From Bradyrhizobium zhengyangense (GTDB taxonomy: Bacteria; Pseudomonadota; Alphaproteobacteria; Rhizobiales; Xanthobacteraceae): a stretch of DNA of 64,000 bases. The DNA is taken from positions 496,001 through 560,000 of the forward strand of contig NZ_JAKLUA010000001.1 of assembly GCF_022012435.1 (NCBI RefSeq). The letters run 5' to 3'. How positions within the stretch are numbered: position 1 is the stretch's first letter; every line of letters starts with the position of its first letter. Both the position numbers and the translations under genes were made by a program. Positions 42,433-51,656 of this stretch are shown here, in pieces. The notes under the pieces are model-generated. The model made no database searches. It saw nothing but the letters and a program-made list of their open reading frames with translations, and had not been told where the DNA came from.

Positions 42433-44655
42433 CTACGACGCTCTTGCCTGCGAGTCGAAAGGGGCAACGTTCGACACCGCCTCGCCCTCCCCGTCCAGGC
42501 CGAACAGCCCGGCAACACGGCTCAAGCGATTGGCGCGCTCGCCGGTGATGTCCTCGCTCGCCGACAGTACCTCGCGCATCGCCGCGAAGGCCGCGCGCCG
42601 CTGGTTCATATCGGCAGGCAACAGACCCGGAATGGCCGCCAGCGCGCCCTCCCGATCCAGCAGCAGCATGAAGAACTGCTCGCGCACCAGCATCTTGAAT
42701 TCGGACAACGTCACCCGGGGGCCGGCATGGTCGCGCCTGAGCTGACGCAGCGCCTCGATGCTGCGCTCGTCCACCATGCCGCGCGCGGAGCCGACATAGA
42801 GCAGCGCGCGGATGGAGGCTTCACGGAGACCACCCTCGCCGATCTTCGCCTTCAACTCCGCAACACGCTTCGCGAGCATGACGCGATGTTCGTCCGACAT
42901 CTCGCGGCGGCGTGACGGCACGGAATTGGGATCGATGCCGACTACGGCCTGGAGCGCAGGTGAGCCATAAACGTTGAGGAAGATGGTCTCGCTGAGCGCC
43001 TCCTGGGTGTCGCGCCAGCTGTCGAGCGCGTGCACGATCTGCTTCGAGATCTGCTCCTGGAAGGCCAGGAACGGATTGTCCTTCGACACCGGCCTGCGCT
43101 TCTCCTCGACGCGATCGGCGACCGCTTTCACCGCAGACATCCAGGGATTCTGGCTGCTGAATGCCTCGTACTGCATCCGCAGCGGATGCATGTTGCGCGC
43201 CCAATCCGCCACCTGCGGTGTCACCATCTTCTTGATCCAGGGCTGCACGAACTTCTGATAGGCCGCCAGATTGAGCTCGGAGACGCGCTTGGCGGCCGCG
43301 AACCGCCGCTCGTCCTCGGGGGAATTGCCGCCCATGGCCCTGATGTCGTCGAGCGTTCGTGCCTCGCAGCGCATCACCCATTGCCCCGCCGCAAGATCGG
43401 CATTGAGCGTCTCGTTGCCCCTCGCCTCGAACGTCGCCTCGTAGAGCCCGGGCGGAAGCACGTCGATCAGGTCGATGTTGCTGGAGAACTCGGCATGCTC
43501 CTTCTTAGCGACGCCGCCGGACACGAAGATGCCGAGATGGCCGATGCTGTCGTGAACGGTGTAGACGATGGTCTGACCGTAGGCCCTGATCTCGTCGACA
43601 TCGGCATAACAGTCGAGGATCCAGTCAAGCGCCTGCTGCGGCGGGGTGACGTTGTCGCCCTTGGAGCAGAACACCACGATCGGCGAGCGGATGTTGCGCA
43701 GATCGACTTTCTGGCCATCAGACATCTCGATGCGGCCGGCCGCGAGATTGTTGCCGATGAACAGCTCGTCGACGATGAACTGGATCTCTTCCGCATTGAG
43801 GTTGACGTGGCCGCCCCACCAGCGCTCGAAATCGAGATATCGCTCGGCCTCGCTGTCGACCTTGGAATAGACGTTGTACTGCTTCGTCCAGAGCGTGTTC
43901 GACGGGTTCTGGTTCTCGAAATTTTGCACCAGCCAGGCGCCGTCGAACTTGCCGGCGCCGAGATCACTGGCGAGCGCGGTAAGCCAGCTTCCGCCCAACA
44001 GGCCGCCCGAATAGCGCATCGGATATTTGCCGTGGACGCCGGCCCAATAGGCGAGCGGCGCGCCGGCGATGATCAGCGGCCCGAACAGTTCCGGCCGCAG
44101 CGATGCCAGGATCATGACCGCCCAGCCGGCCTGACAATTGCCGATGACGCAGGGCTTGCCGTCCGCGTCGGGATGACGGCTGATGACAGTTTCAAGAAAC
44201 TTCGCTTCGGCCCGCGCGACGCGCTCGATCGTCTGGCCCGGCATGGGTTCGGGCAGGAACCCAATGAAATAGCAGGGATGCCCCGCCCTCATCGCGACGC
44301 CGATCTCGCTGTCCGCCTTGAAACCGCCGATGCCGGGACCATGGCCTGCGCGCGGATCGACCACGACGAATGGTCGCCGGGTCATGTCGATCGTGACATC
44401 CTTGGGTGGGATGATGCGCACCAGTGCGTAATTGACGGGCTCGTCCAGCTTGCGGCCGTCCGTGATCAATTCGGCAGCATATTGCAGCACATGCGGTGCC
44501 GTTTGCGCGACATGCTCGCGATATTGGTCGCCGCGCTGGCGCATGATGTCCAAAAACAGCACGCTGCGCTGTCCGGCATCGACCAGATACTCCACGGCCG
44601 AGGCGACCAGCCCCGACATGGGACCATCAGGCAGTTTCAGATCTTCCATCGCCAT
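42433..44655 (-). CDS. DUF3141 protein, PhaC-like alpha/beta hydrolase fold
   Basis: A 740-residue protein. I chose ATG 44655 (GAGG upstream); 44667 and 44649 are alternatives. The N-terminal half is an alpha/beta fold with a Cys nucleophile, Cys174, in IGNCQAGWAVM, resembling the G-x-C-x-G box of polyhydroxyalkanoate synthases but with Ala in place of the second Gly. An Asp in CSKGDNVTPPQ and a His in IGHLGIFVSG complete a Cys-Asp-His triad. The C-terminal half is helical. DUF3141 proteins often lie beside pta, ackA and fabI, as here, and their reaction is not known to me. It leads the third unit, 58-70 bases from a FixK/FNR box. Confidence 0.88.
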   Translation of the reverse strand: MAMEDLKLPDGPMSGLVASAVEYLVDAGQRSVLFLDIMRQRGDQYREHVAQTAPHVLQYAAELITDGRKLDEPVNYALVRIIPPKDVTIDMTRRPFVVVDPRAGHGPGIGGFKADSEIGVAMRAGHPCYFIGFLPEPMPGQTIERVARAEAKFLETVISRHPDADGKPCVIGNCQAGWAVMILASLRPELFGPLIIAGAPLAYWAGVHGKYPMRYSGGLLGGSWLTALASDLGAGKFDGAWLVQNFENQNPSNTLWTKQYNVYSKVDSEAERYLDFERWWGGHVNLNAEEIQFIVDELFIGNNLAAGRIEMSDGQKVDLRNIRSPIVVFCSKGDNVTPPQQALDWILDCYADVDEIRAYGQTIVYTVHDSIGHLGIFVSGGVAKKEHAEFSSNIDLIDVLPPGLYEATFEARGNETLNADLAAGQWVMRCEARTLDDIRAMGGNSPEDERRFAAAKRVSELNLAAYQKFVQPWIKKMVTPQVADWARNMHPLRMQYEAFSSQNPWMSAVKAVADRVEEKRRPVSKDNPFLAFQEQISKQIVHALDSWRDTQEALSETIFLNVYGSPALQAVVGIDPNSVPSRRREMSDEHRVMLAKRVAELKAKIGEGGLREASIRALLYVGSARGMVDERSIEALRQLRRDHAGPRVTLSEFKMLVREQFFMLLLDREGALAAIPGLLPADMNQRRAAFAAMREVLSASEDITGERANRLSRVAGLFGLDGEGEAVSNVAPFDSQARAS

Positions 44656-44712
44656 CTTCGACCTCATCGTCGTCGTGCAAGGTCATTCAAGGCGAGCCCC
44701 CATCGGCCTACG

Positions 44713-44726
44713 TTGACATAGGTCAA
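44713..44726. promoter_or_regulatory. FixK/FNR-type box TTGACATAGGTCAA
   Basis: A TTGAC-N4-GTCAA palindrome whose centre is about 65 bases from the likely start of the DUF3141 gene. A -41 site would put the transcript start near 44679 and a 24-base leader before ATG 44655. It fits FixK2-type sites, which allow A or C after TTG. The following 400 bases to ntrC hold only a doubtful small gene and a hairpin. Confidence 0.65.
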
Positions 44727-44834
44727 CGGTGGGCGCCTTGCGCGCGCAGCCGCTACGCGGAACCCTGTGGGGAAAAGGTAAGAAGACCATGTCCGACGGC
44801 GGGAACAGATTCCGGCCCTTCCGGCTTAACCGGC

Positions 44835-44981
44835 ATGGACAGGTTCTTTCTCGCAACGATGGTTTCGGCGGTGTTGCTGCTGATCGTGGCCTCTGACCTT
44901 CTGGTCAACGGGCCGAGCAGGCAGGACCAGACCGCGCAGATGGCCAACATCCAGCCGGTCGCAGCTCACTTGCTCAGGTAG
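44835..44981 (+). CDS. Possible 48-residue membrane protein
   Basis: An open frame from ATG 44835 to TAG 44979-44981. It starts DRFFLATMVSAVLLLIVASD, a plausible membrane anchor or signal sequence, then a short polar tail. No good ribosome site is seen, and I know no family. It lies in the 500-base region between the DUF3141 start and ntrC. Codon use is not abnormal, but the evidence is thin. Confidence 0.35.
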   Translation: MDRFFLATMVSAVLLLIVASDLLVNGPSRQDQTAQMANIQPVAAHLLR

Positions 44982-45098
44982 GTGCGAGACTGCGCGCTGC
45001 GACGGGACGACCAATTCGAATGCTCCAACGGAACATTTCAGCCTTATCAGGACTTCTGATCTCCGCGCCTGCCACGAACGGCCAGCGCGATCCGGACA

Positions 45099-45132
45099 GG
45101 CTCAGCTCCGCTGTGGTAGGGGGAGCTGAGCC
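45099..45132 (-). terminator. Strong hairpin downstream of ntrC
   Basis: The 11-base arms GGCTCAGCTCC and GGAGCTGAGCC pair perfectly around a 12-base loop, 38 bases past the ntrC stop. There is no T run, so it may be a Rho-dependent or processing end. It would limit readthrough from ntrBC into the island. Confidence 0.45.
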
Positions 45133-45169
45133 ACCTCCGCGAAAACGTGTATAGCGTTTGTCGCGATGG

Positions 45170-46612
45170 CTAACCCCCGCTCCTGTAGACCTGGATATCG
45201 AGATCCCGGATCTTCTTCCGCAGCGTGTTGCGGTTGAGGCCGAGCAGATCGGCGGCGCGGATCTGGTTGCCGCGGGTGGCGGCCAGCGCAGCCGTCAGCA
45301 GCGGCACCTCGATCTCCTTGAGGATGCGGTGATAGAGGCCGGGCGGCGGCACGCCGTTCGGGAAACCCTGGAAGTGCGATGAGAGATAGGCCTCCACCGC
45401 GCCGCCAAGATTGTCGACACCTTGCTGGACGGCGGCACCCGGGCTGACAGAGGGCGGCGCCAGCTCGCCGTCGATGACGGATGCGGTGATCACGTCCTGC
45501 GGATAAAGCGCGGCAAGGCGTCGGGCGAGATTCTCCAGCTCGCGCACATTGCCGGGCCAGCGATGCTGCTTCATCCGCTCAAGCGCCAGCGCATCGAGCT
45601 TCTTCGGCGGCAAGCCGTCTTTCTCAGCGAGCGCGAAGAAGTGACGCACGAGATCCGGAAGATCCTCGATACGCTCGCGCAAGGGCGGCAGCCGCAGCGG
45701 CACGACGTTGAGGCGGAAGAAAAGGTCCTCGCGGAACAGCCCCTGCTGGATCAGCACACGCAGATCCTTGTTGGACGCAGCAACGATCCGCACGTCGGTC
45801 TTGATCGGGGTGCGGCCGCCGACGGTCGTGTATTCGCCCTGCTGAAGCACGCGCAGCAGGCGGGTCTGCGCCTCCATCGGCATGTCGCCGATCTCGTCGA
45901 GGAACAATGTGCCGCCCTCGGCCTGCTCGAACCGGCCGGACGCCCGCGTGTTGGCGCCCGTGAAGGCGCCGCGCTCGTGGCCGAACAGCTCGGATTCAAT
46001 GAGGTCACGCGGGATCGCCGCCATGTTGACCGCGACGAACGGACCGTTGCGACGCTTGCCGTAATCGTGCAGCGCGCGCGCCACCAGCTCCTTACCGGTG
46101 CCTGACTCGCCCGTGATCATCACGGTAAGGTCGGTCTGCATCAGGCGCGCGAGAACGCGGTAGATTTCCTGCATCGCCGGCGAGCGGCCGACCAGCGGGA
46201 TAGCCTCCATCTCGGCGTCATCGTCGGGCGTCGCGACCCGCTCCTTCGGCTCGGCGAGCGCACGGCCGACGATCGCGATCAGCTCCTTCAGGTCGAAGGG
46301 CTTAGGCAGATATTCATAGGCGCCGCGCTCGGAGGCGCGGATCGCCGTCATGAACGTGTTTTGCGCGCTCATGACGATGACGGGCAAATTCGGCCGCATC
46401 TTCTTGATCCGCGGCAACAGGTCGAAGGCGTTTTCGTCCGGCATCACCACATCGGTGATGACGAGATCGCCCTCCCCCTGGCTGACCCAGCGCCATAGCG
46501 TCGCGGCGTTGCCGGTCAGCCTGACTTCATACCCGGCCCGGGAAAGTGCCTGGTTGAGAACCGTGCGGATGGCGGTGTCGTCATCAGCTACGAGAATGCT
46601 ACCTGCGGGCAT
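45170..46612 (-). CDS. ntrC: Nitrogen regulator NtrC (sigma-54 activator)
   Basis: A 480-residue protein. Receiver: ADDDTA, phosphorylated Asp54 in [10 protein letters not shown] and Lys in PKPFDL. AAA+ domain: [23 protein letters not shown] with the full sigma-54 loop, and FLDEIGDMP. The Fis-type HTH at the end is [20 protein letters not shown]. It activates glnA, amt and other nitrogen genes when phosphorylated by NtrB. It lies 9 bases after ntrB. Compare ntrX, which has lost the GAFTGA loop. Confidence 0.97.
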   Translation of the reverse strand: MPAGSILVADDDTAIRTVLNQALSRAGYEVRLTGNAATLWRWVSQGEGDLVITDVVMPDENAFDLLPRIKKMRPNLPVIVMSAQNTFMTAIRASERGAYEYLPKPFDLKELIAIVGRALAEPKERVATPDDDAEMEAIPLVGRSPAMQEIYRVLARLMQTDLTVMITGESGTGKELVARALHDYGKRRNGPFVAVNMAAIPRDLIESELFGHERGAFTGANTRASGRFEQAEGGTLFLDEIGDMPMEAQTRLLRVLQQGEYTTVGGRTPIKTDVRIVAASNKDLRVLIQQGLFREDLFFRLNVVPLRLPPLRERIEDLPDLVRHFFALAEKDGLPPKKLDALALERMKQHRWPGNVRELENLARRLAALYPQDVITASVIDGELAPPSVSPGAAVQQGVDNLGGAVEAYLSSHFQGFPNGVPPPGLYHRILKEIEVPLLTAALAATRGNQIRAADLLGLNRNTLRKKIRDLDIQVYRSGG

Positions 46613-46621
46613 CGTTAATCC

Positions 46622-47791
46622 TCATTTTGCCCCCTGTGATGCAGACGACGACTTCCCGGCAGAGCCGTCGCGACTGCTGTGATCTGCGTGTTTGACCGAT
46701 GTCGAGTACATCGGCATCAGCACGCGGAAGGTGGTCTTGCGCGGCTGAGACTCGCATTCGATGATGCCCCCGTGATCGCCGACGATCTTCGCGACCAGAG
46801 CAAGACCGAGGCCAGAGCCGGTCTGCTTGGTGGTCACGAACGGGTCGAACAGGTTGGGCAGAAGATCGTCCGGCACGCCCGGTCCATTGTCCTTCACGCA
46901 GAATTCGAGCGGCAGGGATACCCGGGATTTTTGACCGGGGACTGACAGGCGCACGCCCGGGCGGAACGCGGTGGTGAGCTGGATCTCGGCGTCAGGCACG
47001 TCGATCAGCGCTTCGGCGGCATTCTTCACCAGATTGAGGAACACCTGGATCAGCTGGTCCTGGTTGGCCAGCACTGGAGGCAGCGAGGGATCATAGTCTT
47101 CGATGAAGCGGATGTTGCGGGCAAAGCCCGACTGCGCCAGCCGCTTCACGTGGTCGAGTACGGAATGGATGTTGACGGGGCCGCGCACCACGGGGCGCTC
47201 GTCGCCAAAAACCTCCATGCGGTCGACCAGCGTCACGATGCGGTCGGCCTCATCGCAGATCAGGCGGGTCAGCATGCGGTCTTCGGACGACGCCTGCTGC
47301 TCCAGGAGCTGCGCCGCGCCGCGGATGCCCGAGAGCGGATTCTTGATCTCATGCGCAAGCATCGCTGCTAGCGCTATCACCGAGCGCGCAGCGCTGCGGT
47401 GGGTGAGCTGGCGATCCATCTTGTCGGCGATGGAGCGCTCCTGGAGCATCACCACGATATGGCCAGGGCGCTCGGTGAGCGGGGCGACATGAAGATCGAC
47501 CTGGCGGTCGCCGCCCATGCGCGGCGTGCCCAGATCGACCTTGTATTCGTTGACCGGCGAGTTCGACGAGCGCACCTGGTCGATCAGCGCCAGCAAGGGG
47601 CTGCCAAACGGCACCAGCTCTTTCAGCGACTGCCGCTTCAGGAACTGCGTCGAGATTTCGAAGAACGCTTCGGTCGCAATATTGGCGGCGACGATCTTGC
47701 CGTCCGGCCCGATCATCAGCACGGGATTGGGCAAGGCATCGAGAATTGCCTCGCTGTCGGCCGGTTTGCGATGGTCAGCGGCTGAGCTCAT
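46622..47791 (-). CDS. ntrB: Nitrogen sensor kinase NtrB
   Basis: A 389-residue soluble kinase. ATG 47791 overlaps the dusB stop (ATGA). It has a PAS domain ([19 protein letters not shown]), phosphorylated His147 in [12 protein letters not shown], and the catalytic motifs [17 protein letters not shown] and GSGLGLALV. It phosphorylates or dephosphorylates NtrC under the control of PII proteins. The short Ser/Lys-rich C-terminal tail is typical of rhizobial NtrB. Confidence 0.96.
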   Translation of the reverse strand: MSSAADHRKPADSEAILDALPNPVLMIGPDGKIVAANIATEAFFEISTQFLKRQSLKELVPFGSPLLALIDQVRSSNSPVNEYKVDLGTPRMGGDRQVDLHVAPLTERPGHIVVMLQERSIADKMDRQLTHRSAARSVIALAAMLAHEIKNPLSGIRGAAQLLEQQASSEDRMLTRLICDEADRIVTLVDRMEVFGDERPVVRGPVNIHSVLDHVKRLAQSGFARNIRFIEDYDPSLPPVLANQDQLIQVFLNLVKNAAEALIDVPDAEIQLTTAFRPGVRLSVPGQKSRVSLPLEFCVKDNGPGVPDDLLPNLFDPFVTTKQTGSGLGLALVAKIVGDHGGIIECESQPRKTTFRVLMPMYSTSVKHADHSSRDGSAGKSSSASQGAK

Positions 47792-48864
47792 GCAGCGGCG
47801 CTCCATGCAAAATCGTCGAAGGCATCCTGCAACGACCGGTGGACGAGGCCCGGATCCTCGGATGTCAAAATCTTCTGGCGCCAGGCCTTCAACGTCTCGA
47901 CCGACACGCCGCTGGCTTCGGCCGCAACATCGAGCGCCCAGCCAAGATGTTTGCGCGCATGCTTGAGGCCGACACGCAAGCCATAGAGTGCGCAAACGCC
48001 CTCATAAAGCGTGCGGACATAATGCAGCTGCGTCGCGAGCGAGGGCGCGGCTTCGGCCGCCCCACCCTTCAACCGCCGCCCGATCTCGCCCGGCAGCCAG
48101 GGCTGGCCGTTGGCGCCGCGACCGATCATCACGGCATCGGCGCCGGAGGCCTCGAGCGCCGCGAGCGCTTTCTCGTAAGACGTGATGTCGCCATTGACGA
48201 CGAGCGGAATGGAGATCGCCTCGCGTACCGCGCGGATCGCATCCCAATCGGCCTCGCCCTTATAGAACTGGCAACGGGTGCGGCCGTGAACAGTGACAAG
48301 CTTGATGCCGGCGGCTTCCGCGCGACGGGCCAGCTCAGGCGCGTTGCGGGTGCGATCGTCCCAGCCGAGCCGCATCTTCAGCGTCACCGGCACTTTCACC
48401 GCTGATATCGTCGCTTCGATCAGGCCGACGGCGTGATCGAGGTCGCGCATCAGGGCCGAGCCCGACTGGCCGCCGGTGACGTGGCGGGCCGGACAGCCCA
48501 TATTGATATCGATGATGTCGGCGCCTTCGGCTTCGGCGATCCGGGCGCCCTCGGCCATCCAATGCGCCTCGCAGCCGGCGAGCTGGACCATATGGGGCCC
48601 AACACCGGTCGCTTCGCAGCGCAACCGCGACATGCGGTGACCATTGGCGAGCTCGTCACTGGCCGTCATTTCGGAGACGACCAGGCCAGCCCCAAGCTCG
48701 GCGGCCAGACGGCGGACGGGTGAGTCCGTCACTCCCGACATCGGTGCCAGGAAGACCGGATTGGCGATTTCAATATCGCCTATTTTCAATGGCTTAGAGC
48801 CTGATACTGCCGAGCCGGTCACAGGGGTCTCGTTGCGTGGACGGCGCCTCATCGCGCCTGCCAT
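47788..48864 (-). CDS. dusB: tRNA-dihydrouridine synthase (NifR3/DusB)
   Basis: A 358-residue flavoenzyme that reduces uridines in t[33 protein letters not shown] with the catalytic Cys, and [21 protein letters not shown] are family motifs; [11 protein letters not shown] and [12 protein letters not shown] bind FMN. In rhizobia and Rhodobacter it is the first gene (nifR3) of the ntrBC operon, as here with overlapping codons. It diverges from ispDF; the 207-base gap must hold both promoters. Confidence 0.96.
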   Translation of the reverse strand: MAGAMRRRPRNETPVTGSAVSGSKPLKIGDIEIANPVFLAPMSGVTDSPVRRLAAELGAGLVVSEMTASDELANGHRMSRLRCEATGVGPHMVQLAGCEAHWMAEGARIAEAEGADIIDINMGCPARHVTGGQSGSALMRDLDHAVGLIEATISAVKVPVTLKMRLGWDDRTRNAPELARRAEAAGIKLVTVHGRTRCQFYKGEADWDAIRAVREAISIPLVVNGDITSYEKALAALEASGADAVMIGRGANGQPWLPGEIGRRLKGGAAEAAPSLATQLHYVRTLYEGVCALYGLRVGLKHARKHLGWALDVAAEASGVSVETLKAWRQKILTSEDPGLVHRSLQDAFDDFAWSAAA

Positions 48865-49071
48865 GATCTATCTTGCGCACAATTCTTGTGCAGTCAAGCG
48901 TCATGCCTACAGTTTAGACAGTTCTGCAGATCTTTCAAGTGCAGTGCAGCAAAATGCTGAATCCCACAATCCGGGGAAACCCCCTTTTTTTGCGGGCCTG
49001 CCGTGCTAGAGGCATGCTGGCAGTCACCTCACTCCCCGACTCCCCCCTTAGCAGTTGAATATTTGAGTCCT

Positions 49072-50268
49072 ATGGCGAAATCACAGCGCACCGCAGTCGT
49101 TCTCGTCGCGGCCGGACGTGGCCTGCGCGCAGGCGCCGGTGGCCCCAAGCAATATCGCGAGATAGGCGGCGTGCCCGTGATCTACCGCGCCATGGAGGCG
49201 TTCAGCACCCATCCCGATGTGTTCGCCGTGCAGCCGGTAGTGAACCCGGACGACAGCGCCATGTTCACGGCAGCGGTCGCAGGCCTCAAGCACGAGGCAC
49301 CGGCCAATGGCGGCGCGACGCGCCAGGCCTCGGTGCTGTCAGGCCTCGAAGCGCTTGCGAAGCACAAGCCCGACATCGTCCTGATTCATGACGCCGCACG
49401 GCCCTTTGTCTCTTCGGGCGTGATCTCGCGCGCGATCGAGGCGGCCAGCCGCACGGGCGCTGCGATCCCAGTCGTCCCCGTCACTGACACGATCAAGGTG
49501 ACGAGTGCGAACGGTGACGTCGAGGACACACCTGATAGGGCGTCCTTGCGAGTCGCGCAGACGCCGCAATCCTTTCGTTTCGATGTCATCCTCGAGGCGC
49601 ATCGTCGCGCGGCCAAGGACGGGCGATCTGATTTCACCGATGACGCTGCGATCGCCGAATGGGCGGGATTGACGGTTGCGACCTTTGAAGGCGATGTTGC
49701 CAATATGAAGCTCACCACTCCCGAAGATTTCGTGCGCGAGGAAGCGCGCCTGGCCAGCCTGCTCGGTGATATCAGAACCGGCACGGGCTACGACGTGCAC
49801 GCCTTCGGCGAAGGCGACCATCTGATGCTCTGCGGCGTGCGTGTACCGCATACGAAAGGCTTCCTGGCGCATTCCGACGGTGACGTCGGCCTGCATGCCC
49901 TGGTCGATGCGATCCTCGGCGCGCTCGCCGATGGCGACATTGGTTCGCACTTCCCGCCGAGCGATGCGAAGTGGAAGGGTGCCTCCTCCGACCAGTTCCT
50001 GAAATACGCCATCGAGCGCGTCACGGCGCGCGGCGGCCGCATCGCCAATCTCGAGGTCACCATGATCTGCGAGCGGCCGAAGATCGGCCCCCTGCGCGAT
50101 GCCATGCGCGCGCGCATCGCCGAGATCTCCGGCGTCGACATCTCCCGTGTCGCGGTGAAGGCGACCACCAGCGAGCGGCTCGGCTTCACCGGCCGCGAGG
50201 AAGGCATCGCGGCTACCGCGAGCGCCACCATCCGCCTGCCATTTAACGAAAAGACTTGGAGCGTCTAG
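49072..50268 (+). CDS. ispDF: Bifunctional MEP-pathway enzyme IspD/IspF
   Basis: A 398-residue fusion from ATG 49072. Residues 1-225 are 2-C-methylerythritol 4-phosphate cytidylyltransferase ([19 protein letters not shown], and HDAARPFV). Residues about 235-398 are 2-C-methylerythritol 2,4-cyclodiphosphate synthase ([38 protein letters not shown]). The fusion is common in alphaproteobacteria. It makes isoprenoid precursors for quinones and hopanoids. The cinA-family gene follows 3 bases later. Confidence 0.97.
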   Translation: MAKSQRTAVVLVAAGRGLRAGAGGPKQYREIGGVPVIYRAMEAFSTHPDVFAVQPVVNPDDSAMFTAAVAGLKHEAPANGGATRQASVLSGLEALAKHKPDIVLIHDAARPFVSSGVISRAIEAASRTGAAIPVVPVTDTIKVTSANGDVEDTPDRASLRVAQTPQSFRFDVILEAHRRAAKDGRSDFTDDAAIAEWAGLTVATFEGDVANMKLTTPEDFVREEARLASLLGDIRTGTGYDVHAFGEGDHLMLCGVRVPHTKGFLAHSDGDVGLHALVDAILGALADGDIGSHFPPSDAKWKGASSDQFLKYAIERVTARGGRIANLEVTMICERPKIGPLRDAMRARIAEISGVDISRVAVKATTSERLGFTGREEGIAATASATIRLPFNEKTWSV

Positions 50269-50271
50269 GTC

Positions 50272-50880
50272 ATGGGCGGCAGCGACGCACGCGCCCTCTC
50301 CCGCTCGCTGCTCGATTTGTGCCGGATGCGCAAGCTGACGATCGCGACCGCCGAGTCCTGTACCGGCGGCCTTGTGGCCGGTGCGTTGACCGACATCCCC
50401 GGCTCGTCCGACGTCATTGACCGCGGCTTCGTCACCTATTCCAACGACGCCAAGCGCGCGATGCTCGGCGTCGAGGCAAGCACGCTCACCAATTTCGGCG
50501 CGGTCAGCAAGGAGACCGCGACCGCCATGGCAGTCGGAGCGCTCGAGCGCGCGGATGTCGACCTTGCCGTTGCGATCACGGGCATCGCGGGCCCTGGCGG
50601 CGCCACGCCGGGCAAGCCGGTCGGCCTCGTCCATTTCGCCGCTGCGGCGCGCGACGGCCGCATCATCCACCGCGAGCAACGTTTTGGCGCGATCGGGCGC
50701 ACCGCGGTGCGCCAGCGCTCGGTGGTCGAAGCCCTGCGCATGCTGATGGAGCTCGCCCGCGGCCCGCAAGCTGCCGCCAAGCCGCAACGCGCCGCCGCGA
50801 GCCGCCTGCGTCCCCGCGTCACGCGCACGCCGCGCCGGCATGCGACAAAGCGCAGGCCGCCACGGTCGCCGCGGGGTTGA
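50272..50880 (+). CDS. CinA-family nicotinamide-nucleotide amidohydrolase (PncC type)
   Basis: A 202-residue protein of the CinA C-terminal domain type: TIATAESCTGGLVAGALTD with the catalytic Ser/Thr, GFVTYSNDAKRAMLGV, and AITGIAGPGG. Such enzymes deamidate nicotinamide mononucleotide in NAD recycling. The last 37 residues are a very basic Arg/Lys/Ala/Pro tail (RPRVTRTPRRHATKRRPP), not part of the enzyme core; it could bind nucleic acid or be disordered. It is translated with ispDF. Confidence 0.92.
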   Translation: MGGSDARALSRSLLDLCRMRKLTIATAESCTGGLVAGALTDIPGSSDVIDRGFVTYSNDAKRAMLGVEASTLTNFGAVSKETATAMAVGALERADVDLAVAITGIAGPGGATPGKPVGLVHFAAAARDGRIIHREQRFGAIGRTAVRQRSVVEALRMLMELARGPQAAAKPQRAAASRLRPRVTRTPRRHATKRRPPRSPRG

Positions 50881-50911
50881 GCGCTCTCTCGGCTTTCGTA
50901 AGGGTGGGTCA

Positions 50912-50945
50912 GCCTCGCGGCTGCGCGAAGCGCTAACCGCGAGGC
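50912..50945. terminator. Hairpin after the CinA-family gene
   Basis: GCCTCGCGG and CCGCGAGGC pair over 9 bases, with an extra GCGC/GCGC pair inside the 16-base loop. It sits 31 bases past the stop. There is no T run. It probably marks the end of the ispDF unit. Confidence 0.4.
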
Positions 50946-51046
50946 GCAACCGACCGACCGGAGAGATACCAACCGCCGGCCAGCGGCTTAATCGCATAGA
51001 TGGGGTCGACCTGACATCCGGGAATCGATCGAGACGGGTTCGACGC

Positions 51047-51241
51047 TCAAGGCAGGTTCGATCCTTGCGAGGTTCGCTCGATCCGAGGGATGACAGGAAG
51101 CTTTTGCTCGATTGCCTTCGCGAGCACGGTTCCCGTGGTACGACCGAGCTCCTTCGCGATCATTGTGATTGGCTTGGTCCCTGCAAGCTTCCTGAGCCGA
51201 TCGAGGTCGTCGTCGCTCCACGATTGCTTCCAACGCGCCAT
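51047..51241 (-). CDS. Small HTH-type DNA-binding protein
   Basis: Sixty-four residues from ATG 51241. An in-frame extension to 51481 exists but looks non-coding, and the Met before RWKQSW gives a compact domain. WSDDDLDRLRKLAGTKPIT, MIAKELGRTTGTVLAKAIEQ reads as a homeodomain-like or Myb-like HTH, a pattern common in small rhizobial proteins that may bind DNA. It stands alone between the ispDF unit and the oxidase operon. No target is known. Confidence 0.6.
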   Translation of the reverse strand: MARWKQSWSDDDLDRLRKLAGTKPITMIAKELGRTTGTVLAKAIEQKLPVIPRIERTSQGSNLP

Positions 51242-51614
51242 GTCTCCTGGTCCTGCTACGTAAGCCCTGCGCCCGACTCGGATTGTAATTGCATCTCTCA
51301 CGAATGCAGCTGATGCGGGTGTGTCGCCCACGGCAAGGGGCGTTCCGTCAGTCCAAAGCGTTTTGGCACAAATTGCACTTGTCACTCCAAATGTGCGCAG
51401 TTGATGAGCCGCCTCTGACATCAGAGGGTGAAGAAATGAAACAAGGCTCGGGCAAGACATGCAGCGAGGATGCGGCGACATGCGTTCTTGTCAAAACGCA
51501 CACAATTTTGTTCGAAACGATCGCGAAGCGCGATGCAGCGGCGCGACCGAACGTCATCGCCCTATTGCGAACTTGCGCGGAAAAATATTGCCGCAATAAT
51601 GCTGCCCTACGTTG
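51242..51614. other. Gene-free stretch upstream of the oxidase operon
   Basis: About 370 bases with no supported gene. It holds a hairpin CCTCTG-ACAT-CAGAGG near 51410-51430 and A/T-richer sequence (AAAAATATTGCC) toward the operon, where the promoter probably lies. No clear -35/-10 boxes, FixK box or sigma-54 site were found. Confidence 0.4.
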
Positions 51615-51636
51615 TGATCCGGAATCAACCGGATCA
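51615..51636. promoter_or_regulatory. Perfect inverted repeat in the oxidase-operon leader
   Basis: TGATCCGG and CCGGATCA are perfect 8-base arms around AATCAA, 20 bases upstream of the first start codon and just before the GGAGG ribosome site. It could be an operator that blocks transcription or an RNA hairpin close to the ribosome site. It does not match FixK, NsrR or RirA sites that I know. Confidence 0.45.
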
Positions 51637-51656
51637 GCATTCTGGAGGGCGACAAA

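Noticed and set aside
48973..48991. GGGG-AAA-CCCC followed by seven T in the ispDF leader
   Set aside because: A 4-base stem is too short for a firm terminator and it lies in a divergent promoter region. It could be an attenuator, but there is no further support.
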